A stretch of 15,455 nucleotides of DNA from DATIYW01 sp035517415 (GCA_035517415.1 DATIYW010000051.1:1-15455); one strand, 5' to 3'; shown: positions 1 to 7,396, numbered from the stretch's first letter. Notes: a model not told the origin generated them from the letters alone. Program-made: numbers and translations.

Positions 1-1
1 A

Positions 2-118
2 GACTTCCGCAACCTGGCCAGCCAGTTCCTCTATCTCAACGATCCGGGTGAGTTCTACCTCGAAAACTCTGTGCCGACGGTCGCGCCGCGCTACGAGCCA
101 AGAGGTGATGAACGGTGA
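2..118 (+). CDS. 3' end of an unrecognised gene (partial)
   Basis: An open frame enters from the left edge and stops at TGA 116-118. It gives 38 residues, including NLASQFLYLNDPGEFYLENS, with no stop and an ordinary soluble-protein composition. The start lies outside the window. I do not recognise the family from this fragment; it has no membrane segment or cysteine motif. Its DNA has lower G+C than the genes after position 993, like the following hypothetical gene, so both may belong to the same acquired segment. That the frame is coding is inferred from the absence of stops and its protein-like composition. Confidence 0.45.
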   Translation, partial: DFRNLASQFLYLNDPGEFYLENSVPTVAPRYEPRGDER

Positions 119-230
119 TGCGAGAGCGGCAACGAGGCCGAGCGCTGCCGTGGCCAAGGTGACGGACTGCGCGTTCAACTCGATGATTTAGAGTACCACC
201 CGTGCTCGGCAGAACTGACGTTTCTTAGAG

Positions 231-259
231 TTACGCGAGGTGCTCCTGCGTGCGATACT
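231..259 (+). promoter_or_regulatory. Candidate promoter for the 107-residue hypothetical gene
   Basis: TTACGC (231-236) is followed after 17 bases by GATACT (254-259). The -10 is preceded by TGC (251-253), an extended -10 pattern. Transcription would begin near 266, just before the ribosome binding site. Both hexamers are weak matches to the sigma-70 consensus (3/6 and 4/6), so this is only a candidate. Confidence 0.3.
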
Positions 260-280
260 CCGAGGCAAGGAGAACAAGGC

Positions 281-604
281 ATGACGGGTCCGGCAAGGGA
301 ATTGGCGCTACTGATGCAACAGCTCGAGTTGGTGTTGCAGGCGTTCGAACAGAAGAGCGGAGCCACCAGGGCGGCTTTGGCAATCCACGACGACAGCCCG
401 CCAAGTACCACGGCGCACCCCGATGTAAGAGTCGAACCCAACGTCGACGCGGCGGCACGCGGCACGGCCATTGACAGTATCCGACGTCTGCTCGCTGAAT
501 TCGAACACGAAACAGGTTTCAGGGTGATTGACGTCGAGACGATGCCGACCACTAGGTATGCTTCAGGGCGATACCTGAGGCCCTTCATCCAGCCGGTCGA
601 CTAG
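281..604 (+). CDS. Small hypothetical protein, 107 aa
   Basis: The ATG at 281 has a strong ribosome binding site, AAGGAG at 267-272, eight bases upstream, so this start is well supported. The product is 107 residues and soluble: there is no signal peptide, membrane segment or cysteine. Residues 3-25 look helical (ELALLMQQLELVLQAFEQ), and residues 58-78 form a second likely helix (IDSIRRLLAEFEHETGF). I cannot assign a family or function. G+C is visibly lower than in the rest of the window (32/60 at 481-540), which suggests different ancestry. It shares its strand with the partial gene ending at 118, separated by about 160 bases without a convincing gene. Confidence 0.6.
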   Translation: MTGPARELALLMQQLELVLQAFEQKSGATRAALAIHDDSPPSTTAHPDVRVEPNVDAAARGTAIDSIRRLLAEFEHETGFRVIDVETMPTTRYASGRYLRPFIQPVD

Positions 605-759
605 CGGGCGCGCCGCGGGCCGCTGGCTGGCGATCGGGCGCCGGGCGGCGGGGGAGCGCGGAGCGGGGCGAGATCGGCGGGCGTGGGGCAACTTCTCGGA
701 GTGAGACCCCCGCGAGACCCCGGAGTTTCGAGCGTTCCGACCGTGGCGTGTAAGTTGTT

Positions 760-842
760 TGCCGGAGGAGGGATTCGAACCCTCAAACCCTTGCGGGTGG
801 GGGATTTTAAGTCCCCTGCGTATGCCGTTCCGCCACTCCGGC
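760..842 (-). tRNA. tRNA-Leu(TAA)
   Basis: Read on the minus strand from 842, the 5' acceptor strand GCCGGAG pairs with the 3' strand CTCCGGC, leaving discriminator A at 760. The D stem GCG/CGC, anticodon stem GGGGA/TCCCC with loop CTTAAAA (anticodon TAA), and T arm GAGGG-TTCGAAT-CCCTC are all present. The long variable arm CCC-GCAA-GGG marks a class II tRNA, as expected for leucine. The 3' CCA is not encoded (AACA follows) and must be added by the CCA-adding enzyme. The 3' end faces the lower-GC block at 1-604. Confidence 0.95.
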
Positions 843-864
843 CGGAGGCGCGAAGGAGGTCGAC

Positions 865-884
865 AGCTTAGCGCCGCGAGTCAA
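865..884 (-). promoter_or_regulatory. Possible tRNA-Leu promoter
   Basis: On the minus strand TTGACT (884-879) is followed after only 8 bases by TAAGCT (870-865). A start around 857 would leave a leader of about 15 bases before the tRNA. The spacing is too short for a standard sigma-70 pair, so probably only the -10-like element counts, if either does. The same arrangement (TTGACC, 10 bases, TAAGAT) occurs upstream of the exported protein at 3209. Confidence 0.25.
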
Positions 885-992
885 CGAGCGGGGCGCGACC
901 GCGTACGAAAGCGCTGACCGCGAGAGTTCTTGCCGCGTCAGGAGCGGCTGTCGGCGCACCGCGTCGCTCTCGGCGGCGGGCTCTCTCGCGTC

Positions 993-2117
993 CTACGAGT
1001 GGAGCAGCGCCGCGACGTCGGCGACCTGGCGTAACGCCTCGGCGGCCGGGCCGTCCACCATCTCGACGTGACCGCCGCGGTCCATCACGGTGCGCGCCAT
1101 GCGGTCGACCATGTGCGGCTCGCGGTCGACCGCCTTGCCGCACACCGCGCAGCGCTCGTCGGCCGGATCGAACAGCATGTTGCACCCCTCGCAGACCCCG
1201 CCCTCGACCGCGAGGCCCTGGAGGTAGACGAACTTCCACACCCGGCCCTCGTTGATCGCGTCGAGCGTCGCCGACAGGCCGGCGACGGCGCGGCCGCCCC
1301 GGCGGACTTCCTTGAGCAGGTCGCGCACCACCTCGAGCTCCTCGGCGCGCTCGAGTCGGGTCTGCACGTCGCTGGCGCGGGCGAGGATCTCGTCGGGTCC
1401 GGCGGTGAGCGGGATCGGCAGGATCTCGACCAGCCGGCCCCGGAGGCGCTTCGGCAGCGCGCGCGCCAGCTCGGAAGCGACACCCACGTTGCCGCCGATG
1501 ATCAGGCGGTCGACCTCGAGGTGCTCCATCAGGCGCGCGATCTCGCCCGCGACTAGGCGCACGTGCGACGAGACGCTCTCGTCGTGGTGGCGCTCCATCC
1601 GCGACTGGGAGCGGAGCTTGTCCGTGGTCGGGGAGTCGGGCCGCGGCGGCACCGACGAGATGAGGTCCTTGTGCTCCTCGATGTCGCCGAGGTAGACGGT
1701 GAGCAGCCGCGCGCGCTTCTGGTCGACGAGGACGACGCCGAAGCGCTCGTGCTCGTCGAGCGCCTCGATCAGCGGGCGGAGGAAGGCGCCGTTGGTCCAG
1801 TACGCGCCCGAGGGCAGCGCGATGCGGAGCACCTTGCGGAACGTCATGCCCAGGCGGCTGTGGCGGGCGAGCACGAGCGTCTTGCCGGTGGGCTCGATGT
1901 GCTGCACGATCTCCTCGACCTCGGTACACACGCCCGGAAGGTCGGCCTCCTCGGGATGGGCGGCGCGGAGCTGGCGGAGCATGTCCTTCATGTGCGTCTC
2001 GTACTGCCGCTTGCGGTTCGCGGCGTTCGTCTGGTCCACGTCGAGGTAGATCGTGAGGGTCTTGCCCGGCGCCTGAGAGAGCTGCTGCAACTGCTCGACG
2101 TCACGATGTCGGATCAT
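993..2117 (-). CDS. VLRF1/baeRF family eRF1-like protein (bacterial archaeo-eukaryotic release factor)
   Basis: A 374-residue protein with eRF1-like domain order. The N domain covers about residues 1-120. The middle domain opens with a baeRF-type strand (GVVLVDQKRARLLTVYLG, 127-144), followed by a polar loop with Q171 and basic/His residues (167-189), where eRF1 carries GGQ. The C domain contains LIIGGN (205-210), a conserved-type helix-strand (AINEGRVWKFVYL, 287-299), a zinc ribbon with C309, C312, C323 and C326, and a C-terminal HVEMVDG...VAALLHS stretch resembling the end of eRF1/Pelota. The closest known families are baeRF proteins and VLRF1/Vms1, which act on peptidyl-tRNA in stalled ribosomes. 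Hydrolase activity here is inferred, since the GGQ is absent. The ATG (2117) has GGGAGG seven bases or so upstream and overlaps the methyltransferase stop as ATGA, suggesting translational coupling. Confidence 0.8.
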   Translation of the reverse strand: MIRHRDVEQLQQLSQAPGKTLTIYLDVDQTNAANRKRQYETHMKDMLRQLRAAHPEEADLPGVCTEVEEIVQHIEPTGKTLVLARHSRLGMTFRKVLRIALPSGAYWTNGAFLRPLIEALDEHERFGVVLVDQKRARLLTVYLGDIEEHKDLISSVPPRPDSPTTDKLRSQSRMERHHDESVSSHVRLVAGEIARLMEHLEVDRLIIGGNVGVASELARALPKRLRGRLVEILPIPLTAGPDEILARASDVQTRLERAEELEVVRDLLKEVRRGGRAVAGLSATLDAINEGRVWKFVYLQGLAVEGGVCEGCNMLFDPADERCAVCGKAVDREPHMVDRMARTVMDRGGHVEMVDGPAAEALRQVADVAALLHS

Positions 2118-2941
2118 CGGTGCCTCCCTCTCTTGCCATCCGAGTCAAGTATAGGAGCGCCGGCAAGTCCCGCCAGGGAGGCGAGGACGACCCCGGCGGC
2201 CACCGCCACGTTGAGCGATTCGACCTCACCTCCGAGCGGGATCCCGACGATCTGTTCGCAACCTGCCGCCACCTCCGGGGCCAGTCCCTGACCCTCGTTG
2301 CCGAGCGCCAGCAGCAGCGGCAGGCGGGGACGCCAGCGGGCGAGCGTCAGCCCGGCGGCCCCGGCCAGGCCCGCCACCGTGCCGCCCGCCCGGCGAAAGG
2401 CTGCGGCGAGAGGGTCGAAGCGGGCGTCGGGCTGGACCGCGAGGCGGAGCGAGTGGCCGGCGGAAGCGCGCACGGCGCGCGGCGAGAACGGGTCGGCGCA
2501 CCCCGGCGAGCAGGCGACGCCGTCCGCTCCCAGCGCGGCTGCGCAGCGGATCACCGCGCCGACGTTCCCCGGGTCCTGGACGCGGTCGAGGTAGATGGCG
2601 ATACCCTCGCAGCGCAGGTCGACGGCGGGACACGCGACCACGGCGAGCAACCCCTGTGTCTGGCGAGTCGGCGCGACGTGGGCGAGGGTGGACTCATCGA
2701 GGAGGTAGGCCCGCCCCGCCTCCTCGACGCGGCGCAGCGCCGGCTCGGCGGCCGCCGCGGCGAGCGCCTCGGCGTCGCCGTAGAGCTCGACGATCGGCAC
2801 GCCGAACCGCGCCATCTCCGCCGCGAACTTGGCGCCGTCGACCACCGTGAGGTCCTTCTCCTCGCGGCGGGCGATCCGCCGGAGGCGCGCGACGCGCGCG
2901 CTGTGCCGTCCGAGGGCAGGAGCGTTCCCGGCGCTGCTCAT
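2114..2941 (-). CDS. SpoU/TrmH-family RNA 2'-O-ribose methyltransferase
   Basis: From ATG 2941 the protein has 275 residues. It carries all three SpoU (SPOUT) motifs: motif 1 DRVQDPGNVGAVIR (119-132), motif 2 GNEGQGL (214-220) and motif 3 IPLGGEVESLNVAVAAGVVL (234-253). These form the trefoil-knot S-adenosylmethionine site. An N-terminal region of about 100 residues resembles the substrate-binding domain of 23S rRNA Gm methyltransferases (RlmB/TsnR type), so rRNA is the likely substrate, although tRNA cannot be excluded. The frame is open to 3013, but I prefer 2941: GGAGA lies nine bases upstream, and the extra 24 residues are Arg/Thr-rich and unlike the family. Its last four bases overlap the start of the eRF1-like gene, so the two are probably co-expressed. 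Confidence 0.85.
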   Translation of the reverse strand: MSSAGNAPALGRHSARVARLRRIARREEKDLTVVDGAKFAAEMARFGVPIVELYGDAEALAAAAAEPALRRVEEAGRAYLLDESTLAHVAPTRQTQGLLAVVACPAVDLRCEGIAIYLDRVQDPGNVGAVIRCAAALGADGVACSPGCADPFSPRAVRASAGHSLRLAVQPDARFDPLAAAFRRAGGTVAGLAGAAGLTLARWRPRLPLLLALGNEGQGLAPEVAAGCEQIVGIPLGGEVESLNVAVAAGVVLASLAGLAGAPILDSDGKRGRHR

Positions 2942-3045
2942 TCCCGGTCGTCTCCATGAGTCGCGCCGTGTTCCCCCGGTCCGCGTCGTCCGTCGCCGAA
3001 GACAAGCCGACACCGCGCGCCGAACGTCACCCTGGCCATATACGA

Positions 3046-3051
3046 ATTGTA
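3046..3051 (-). promoter_or_regulatory. Possible -10 element for the methyltransferase/eRF1-like operon
   Basis: TACAAT on the minus strand (3051-3046) matches TATAAT at five of six positions and stands in an AT-rich island within very GC-rich DNA. It lies about 100 bases upstream of the start at 2941. No recognisable -35 is found 17 bases upstream. Confidence 0.3.
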
Positions 3052-3110
3052 GCCGCGGGCGGCGGGGCGCGCGGCGCGGGGGCCGCGACCCGCGCGCGGG
3101 AGAGGCCGGC

Positions 3111-3132
3111 TTGACCGCGCCTGGTGTAAGAT
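3111..3132 (+). promoter_or_regulatory. Possible promoter of the exported 240-residue protein
   Basis: TTGACC (3111-3116) and TAAGAT (3127-3132, preceded by GTG) lie 77-98 bases before the ATG at 3209. The 10-base spacing is too short for a classical -35/-10 pair; TAAGAT alone could be the -10. The intergenic region is divergent, so this strand needs a promoter here. Confidence 0.3.
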
Positions 3133-3208
3133 GAGAGCGCTCTCAGCTGGCGAATCACGAGCGGACGGGTCGGCCTGCTGGCGCGACCCGGTGGGGGAGG
3201 ACAGACCG

Positions 3209-3931
3209 ATGGAGCTGACGAAACTTGTCGCCGCGTCGCTCGTCGCCGCAGGCGCCATCACGACCGGGGCGATCGCCCAGACGGTCGACCCGCGCACGCC
3301 GGCGGGCCAGCTCGAGGCCTGCGGCGGGGCGGCGAACTGGCGCGCCGTCGGATACCTCGAGTTCGAGGTCAAGATCACGACCGCCGCGCGGGAGCAGGGG
3401 CCGTGGCACTACCGCTACGACAAGAAGGACGGCTTCCTGCGGCTTTCCGGGCCGTGGTCCGAGGGGCCCAAGCTCGACGCGGCGATCGACCTCGGCTCGC
3501 GCACCGGCGGCGCCTGGGACAGCGGCACCCAGCTGACCGGCAAGAAGCTGTCGGACGCCGTGAGCTGGGCGCTGGGCCGGTTCGGCGAGGACGTCCTCTG
3601 GCTCACCTTCCCGCTCCAATGGTCGGCGCCGGGAGTGACCGTGACACCGCTGCCCGACGTGGCAGGCGCCGCCGGCGCCAAGCCGTCGCCCTCGGTCGAG
3701 ATCAAGGGGCCGGCGGGGACGTGGACCGTTGTGCTCGACCCGGCCACCGGCAGGGTGGCGCGCACCGTCGTCGTGCGGGCGGGGAGCCCGACCGTCACGG
3801 TCGCGTGGGACGACTGGCGCGCCGTCGCCGGCGTCTACTTCGCCAACCGGCGCACGATCGCCGAGACCGGCGAGACGGTCGACGTCAGCGTCCTGCAGGC
3901 ACTTCCCGGCGCGCCCCCGGACGCGTTCTAG
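3209..3931 (+). CDS. Exported hypothetical protein, LolA-like/lipoprotein-sorting-type fold suspected
   Basis: The ATG at 3209 follows GGGGGAGG at 3193-3200, so I chose it over the open frame running from 3131. The product has 240 residues. A signal peptide is clear: K5, a hydrophobic run 6-22, then likely cleavage at AIA|Q (after residue 23). The mature part begins with ACGGAANWRAVGYLEFEVK, followed by alternating beta strands (HYRYDKKDGFLRL, GTWTVVLDPATGRVARTVVV, VTVAWDDWRAV, GVYFANRRTIAETG). This pattern, a short helix then an antiparallel sheet ending in a line about modifying units, resembles periplasmic proteins of the LolA or DUF6503 type. That is a fold-level impression only. There is no lipobox, so a soluble periplasmic protein is likely. 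It stands alone between divergent and downstream units. Confidence 0.65.
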   Translation: MELTKLVAASLVAAGAITTGAIAQTVDPRTPAGQLEACGGAANWRAVGYLEFEVKITTAAREQGPWHYRYDKKDGFLRLSGPWSEGPKLDAAIDLGSRTGGAWDSGTQLTGKKLSDAVSWALGRFGEDVLWLTFPLQWSAPGVTVTPLPDVAGAAGAKPSPSVEIKGPAGTWTVVLDPATGRVARTVVVRAGSPTVTVAWDDWRAVAGVYFANRRTIAETGETVDVSVLQALPGAPPDAF

Positions 3932-3969
3932 CTCGACCCGCGGCTGCCGCCGGAGCGCGAACCTCCCGG

Positions 3970-3998
3970 TTGCGGATTCACGTCCCCGCAACTAGCAT
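3970..3998 (+). promoter_or_regulatory. Candidate promoter placing RNase D on a leaderless or nearly leaderless mRNA
   Basis: TTGCGG (3970-3975) and TAGCAT (3993-3998) are exactly 17 bases apart. Initiation about seven bases after the -10 falls at 4005-4007, on the ATG itself. No Shine-Dalgarno sequence precedes that ATG, which agrees with leaderless translation. Confidence 0.4.
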
Positions 3999-4006
3999 CG
4001 CGGCGA

Positions 4007-5176
4007 ATGGCGACAGGCGTGCTCAACCCGATCTGGGTGGACGACGCCGCCCGCGTCACCGACCTGTGCGGACGCGCGCGGGAGGCGGCGGTGGTCGGCG
4101 TCGACACCGAGGCGGACTCGTTCCACTCGTACTTCCACAAGCTGTGCCTGATCCAGCTCTCGTTCGGCGGCGAGCACGCGCTGATCGACCCGCTCGCGCT
4201 CGGGCGCGACGAGCTGCGCCCGTTCGCCGACTTGCTCGCCGACCCGCAGGTCGAGAAGATCCTGCACGGCGCCGACTACGACGTGCGCGTGCTGCAGCGC
4301 GACCTCGGCGCGCGGGTGGTCCGGCTCGCCGACACCCAGGTCGCCGCGCAGTTGCTCGGCGAGCCGCAGACCGGCCTCGCGGCGCTCGTCGCCAAGGAAC
4401 TGGGGGTCGAGCTCGACAAACGCTACCAGCGCGCCGACTGGGGCGAGCGGCCGCTCCCTCCCGGGTACCTCGCCTACGCCGCGGGGGACACCGCCTACCT
4501 CGAACCGCTCCGCGCGCGGCTCGCCGAGCGACTCGCGGCGCTCGGGCGCACGGCGTGGTGGCGGGAGGAGTGCGCCGCACTCGAGTCGGTCGAGTGGGAG
4601 GCGCCGCAGCCGGACCCGCTCGCCTTCGAGCGGATCAAGGGCGCGGGCCGTCTCGGCGGCGAGGCGCGGGATCGCCTCGCGGCGCTCCACGCCTGGCGGG
4701 AGCGGACCGCGGCGGCCCTCGACGTACCGCCGTTCCGCGTGCTCGCGGCCGAGATCCTGCTGGCGCTGGCGCAGAAGCCGCCTGCGGACCTCGCGCAGCT
4801 TGCCGCGACGCCGGGGGTCGGCAGCTCGACCGTGCGCCGCCACGGGCGCGCGCTCCTGGAGACCCTGGCCCACCCGCCGGCGGCGCCGCCGCGCGGCGAG
4901 CGGCGGCGGTTCGCGCCCGACAAGGTCAAGGAGAAGCGGGTCCGCCAGGCGCGCGAGGCGCGCGACGGGGTGGCCGCGGCGCTGGGCCTGGAGCCGGGCG
5001 TGCTGGGCCCGCGCGCGGCGCTCGAGCTGATCGCGGAGCGGATGCCGGACGGCGAGGCCGGCCTCGAGGACTGCCTGGCCCGGCGGTGGCGCGCCGCGGT
5101 GCTGGCGCCGGCGCTCCTGCCGGTGATCGCGGGCTGGCGTGGCGGGGCGGATGGCGGCGGTGCCGAGCCGCACTGA
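4007..5176 (+). CDS. rnd: Ribonuclease D (DEDDy 3'-5' exoribonuclease with HRDC domain)
   Basis: A 389-residue protein with the full set of DEDDy exonuclease residues: Exo I D33 and E35 (GVDTEADSF), Exo II D92 (HGADYDVRVL) and Exo III Y157 and D161 (YAAGDTAYL). These bind two metal ions and remove nucleotides from RNA 3' ends, mainly in tRNA and stable-RNA maturation. A helical HRDC domain follows (about 225-300, RLAALHAWRERTAAALDVPP and PGVGSSTVRRHG), then a second helical C-terminal repeat, giving the usual RNase D length. The ATG at 4007 has no Shine-Dalgarno sequence; residues before the first strand match the family start, and the promoter spacing suggests a leaderless message. It overlaps recO by 26 bases. 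Confidence 0.9.
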   Translation: MATGVLNPIWVDDAARVTDLCGRAREAAVVGVDTEADSFHSYFHKLCLIQLSFGGEHALIDPLALGRDELRPFADLLADPQVEKILHGADYDVRVLQRDLGARVVRLADTQVAAQLLGEPQTGLAALVAKELGVELDKRYQRADWGERPLPPGYLAYAAGDTAYLEPLRARLAERLAALGRTAWWREECAALESVEWEAPQPDPLAFERIKGAGRLGGEARDRLAALHAWRERTAAALDVPPFRVLAAEILLALAQKPPADLAQLAATPGVGSSTVRRHGRALLETLAHPPAAPPRGERRRFAPDKVKEKRVRQAREARDGVAAALGLEPGVLGPRAALELIAERMPDGEAGLEDCLARRWRAAVLAPALLPVIAGWRGGADGGGAEPH

Positions 5177-5930
5177 CGACGCCCTGGTGCTGGCGCGGTA
5201 TCCGTTCCGCGAGAGGGACTTCGTGGTCGTTCTCCTGACCGGCGGCGGGGGTCAGGTGCGGGTGGTGGCGCACCGCGCCCGTAGCTCGCGAGCCTCGAGC
5301 GCGAGCGCGACCGAGCCGCTCGCCCGCATCCGGGCGACGTATTTCGAGCGGCCCGGTGCGGAGCTCGCCACGCTCGACGATGCCGACGTCGTGCGCTCCG
5401 CCTTCGATCTCGCGAGGGAACCGCTGGCGTGGGCGGCGGGGCAGGTGCTCGCGGAGCTGGCGATGATCTTCTGCCCGCCCGGCCAGCGCAACGAGGCCGC
5501 GTTCCGTCTCGTCGACGCCTGCGTCGAGTGCCTGCTCGCCCGGCGGGACCCGGTCGCGCTGGTCCACTACGCCGAGCTGTGGTTCCTGCGGCTCGCCGGG
5601 GTCTTCCCGGAGCTCGACCGCTGCGGCGCGTGCGGCGCACGCCTACCTCGAGGCGACCGCGTCTACGACCCGACCGAGCGCGGCTTCACCTGCGCCGACC
5701 ACCGGCCGGCCGGACGCGTGGTCCGGCTCACCGCCGCGGCGGCCGACTGGCTGCGCTCGGCGTCGCACGAGCCGCCCGAGGCGGTCGCCGCGCCGGCGCC
5801 GGCCGACGCCGTGGACTGGCTGATCGGGCTGCGCGAGCACTTCACCGATCGCCGCGTCGAGAGCTGGGGGTACCTCCGCCGCCTGCTGCGCGAGGACGGC
5901 GCCGCCAGGCCGGGGCGGGGATCCCGCTAG
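5151..5930 (+). CDS. recO: DNA repair protein RecO
   Basis: Starting at ATG 5151 the protein has 259 residues, the usual RecO length. The N-terminal OB fold begins with ALVLARYPFRERDFVVVLLT (11-30), the typical RecO opening. The helical middle includes LAELAMIFCPPGQRNEAAFRLV. A zinc site has C158 and C161 (CGACG) with C181 and H184 (FTCADH), where many RecO proteins have four cysteines. RecO binds ssDNA and SSB, and with RecR loads RecA at gaps. The frame also has a GTG at 5139, but ATG 5151 gives the family-like N terminus. It overlaps the end of rnd by 26 bases, so expression with rnd is likely. RecR is not in the window. Confidence 0.88.
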   Translation: MAAVPSRTDDALVLARYPFRERDFVVVLLTGGGGQVRVVAHRARSSRASSASATEPLARIRATYFERPGAELATLDDADVVRSAFDLAREPLAWAAGQVLAELAMIFCPPGQRNEAAFRLVDACVECLLARRDPVALVHYAELWFLRLAGVFPELDRCGACGARLPRGDRVYDPTERGFTCADHRPAGRVVRLTAAAADWLRSASHEPPEAVAAPAPADAVDWLIGLREHFTDRRVESWGYLRRLLREDGAARPGRGSR

Positions 5931-5948
5931 ACTGTGCCCGGGGGGAGG

Positions 5949-7319
5949 ATGAACGACCTCGTCCGCATCGCCAACGGCCAGGGGTTCTGGGGCGACTCGC
6001 CGCAGGCGCCGATCGACCTGATTACGCGCGGCCCGATCGACTACCTCGGTCTCGACTACCTCGCCGAGGTGACGCTGTCGATCATGATGCGGCAGCGCCT
6101 GAAGGACCCGGGCAAGGGCTACGCGACCGACTTCGTCGAGTTCCTCCGCCGCGCGCTGCCGGCGATCGTCGAGCGCGGCGTCAGGGTGGTGACCAACGCC
6201 GGCGGATTGAACCCGGCGGCGTGCCGCGAGGCGGTGCTCCGCCTGGCTCGGGAACTCGGGATCCGCGGGCTGCGCGTCGGCGTGATCGAGGGCGACGACC
6301 TGCTCCCGCGCCTCGACGGGCTGATCGCATCCGGCTGCCGGCTCGCGCACATGGACGAGGGGCGGCCGCTCGCGGACGTACGCGACCGGGTGCTCTCGGT
6401 CAACGCCTACCTCGGCGCGCGCCCGGTCGCCGCCGCGCTCGCCGACGGCGCGCAGATCGTGCTCGCGGGCCGCATCACCGACACCTCGCTCGCGCTCGGG
6501 CCGCTGGTGCACGAATTCGGCTGGCGGGAGGACGCCTGGGACCTGCTCGCCGCCGGGACGATCGCCGGGCACGTGATCGAGTGCGGGGCGCAATGCACCG
6601 GCGGCAACTTCACCGAGTGGTGGACGGTGCCCGACCTTTGGGACGTCGGCTATCCGGTGCTCGAGTGCCGCCCCGACGGGAGCTTCGTGGTGACCAAGCA
6701 CGCCGGCACCGGCGGGCTGGTCTCGGTCGCCACCGTGAGCGAGCAGCTGGTGTACGAGATGGGCGACCCGCGCAGCTACATCACGCCGGACTGCGTGGCC
6801 GACTTCGCCAGTGCGCGCCTCGAGCCGGCGGGCGAGAACCGGGTGCGCGTGAGCGGCATCCGCGGCCGCGAGCGGACCGACAGCTACAAGGTCTCGGCCT
6901 CGTACCAGGACGGCTGGAAGGCGAGCGGCCAGCTCGTGATCTCGGGGCCGCGCGCGGTCGAGAAGGCGCGCCTCGCCGCCGAGATCGTCTGGAGGCGGTT
7001 GGAGAAGGCGGGCATCGACTTCCCGGCGGCGGACCGGGTGACCGAGATCCTCGGCACCGGGGTATGCCGGCCGGGGCTTGGCGCCGCGTCGCCGGATCCG
7101 CCGGAAGTCGTGCTCCGTCTGGGAGTTCGCGGCCAGGAGCGGGACGCGGTCGGGCGTTTCGGCTACGAGCTGGCGCCGCTCGTCACGGCCGGACCACCGG
7201 GCGTGACCGGGTTCGCCGGCGGCCGGCCGAAGCCGCAGGAGGTGGTCGCCTACTGGCCGGCGCTCGTCCCCAAGTCGGTGGTCGACCCGGGGATCCGCGT
7301 CTCGGTGGAAGGCTCCTGA
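5949..7319 (+). CDS. AtuA family (DUF1446) protein
   Basis: A 456-residue protein beginning MNDLVRIANGQGFWGDSP, the hallmark start of the AtuA/DUF1446 family. Further family segments are VRVVTNAGGLNPAACREAVL, a run near residue 165 (QIVLAGRITDTSLALGPLVH), ECGAQCTGGNF and GYPVLECRPDGSFVVTKHAGTGG. AtuA was named for acyclic terpene (citronellol) utilisation in Pseudomonas, but most homologues have unknown substrates. The C-terminal AtuA-like domain of the long Pseudomonas form is missing. None of the other atu genes (carboxylase subunits, dehydrogenases) is nearby, so terpene use cannot be inferred. ATG 5949 sits directly against GGGGGAGG, an unusual spacing; GTG 5934 has no ribosome binding site. 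It follows recO by 18 bases. Confidence 0.8.
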   Translation: MNDLVRIANGQGFWGDSPQAPIDLITRGPIDYLGLDYLAEVTLSIMMRQRLKDPGKGYATDFVEFLRRALPAIVERGVRVVTNAGGLNPAACREAVLRLARELGIRGLRVGVIEGDDLLPRLDGLIASGCRLAHMDEGRPLADVRDRVLSVNAYLGARPVAAALADGAQIVLAGRITDTSLALGPLVHEFGWREDAWDLLAAGTIAGHVIECGAQCTGGNFTEWWTVPDLWDVGYPVLECRPDGSFVVTKHAGTGGLVSVATVSEQLVYEMGDPRSYITPDCVADFASARLEPAGENRVRVSGIRGRERTDSYKVSASYQDGWKASGQLVISGPRAVEKARLAAEIVWRRLEKAGIDFPAADRVTEILGTGVCRPGLGAASPDPPEVVLRLGVRGQERDAVGRFGYELAPLVTAGPPGVTGFAGGRPKPQEVVAYWPALVPKSVVDPGIRVSVEGS

Positions 7320-7387
7320 TCGCCGCCCGATCTGGCGGATGTCGATTCGGGCCGCCGACCACCGGCCACCGGCCACGCTCTTCTCTG

Positions 7388-7396
7388 TGCTATTCT
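7388..7396 (+). promoter_or_regulatory. Extended -10 promoter for glyQS
   Basis: TGC (7388-7390) directly precedes TATTCT (7391-7396), an extended -10 element in a local AT-rich dip. No -35 stands out, which extended -10 promoters tolerate. Initiation near 7403 gives a leader of about 36 bases before GTG 7439, too short for a T-box riboswitch. Confidence 0.45.

Noticed and set aside
118..162. Tiny ORF whose ATG overlaps the stop of the first partial gene
   Set aside because: Only 14 residues, no independent support; the overlap alone is not enough.
683..871. Plus-strand 62-residue ORF
   Set aside because: It is the translation of the strand opposite tRNA-Leu (GGIRTLKP, DFKSPAYAVPPLRP is the typical false peptide from such tRNAs).
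3131..3208. Longer N terminus of the exported protein
   Set aside because: Would bury the signal peptide behind 26 polar residues; the ribosome binding site fits ATG 3209.
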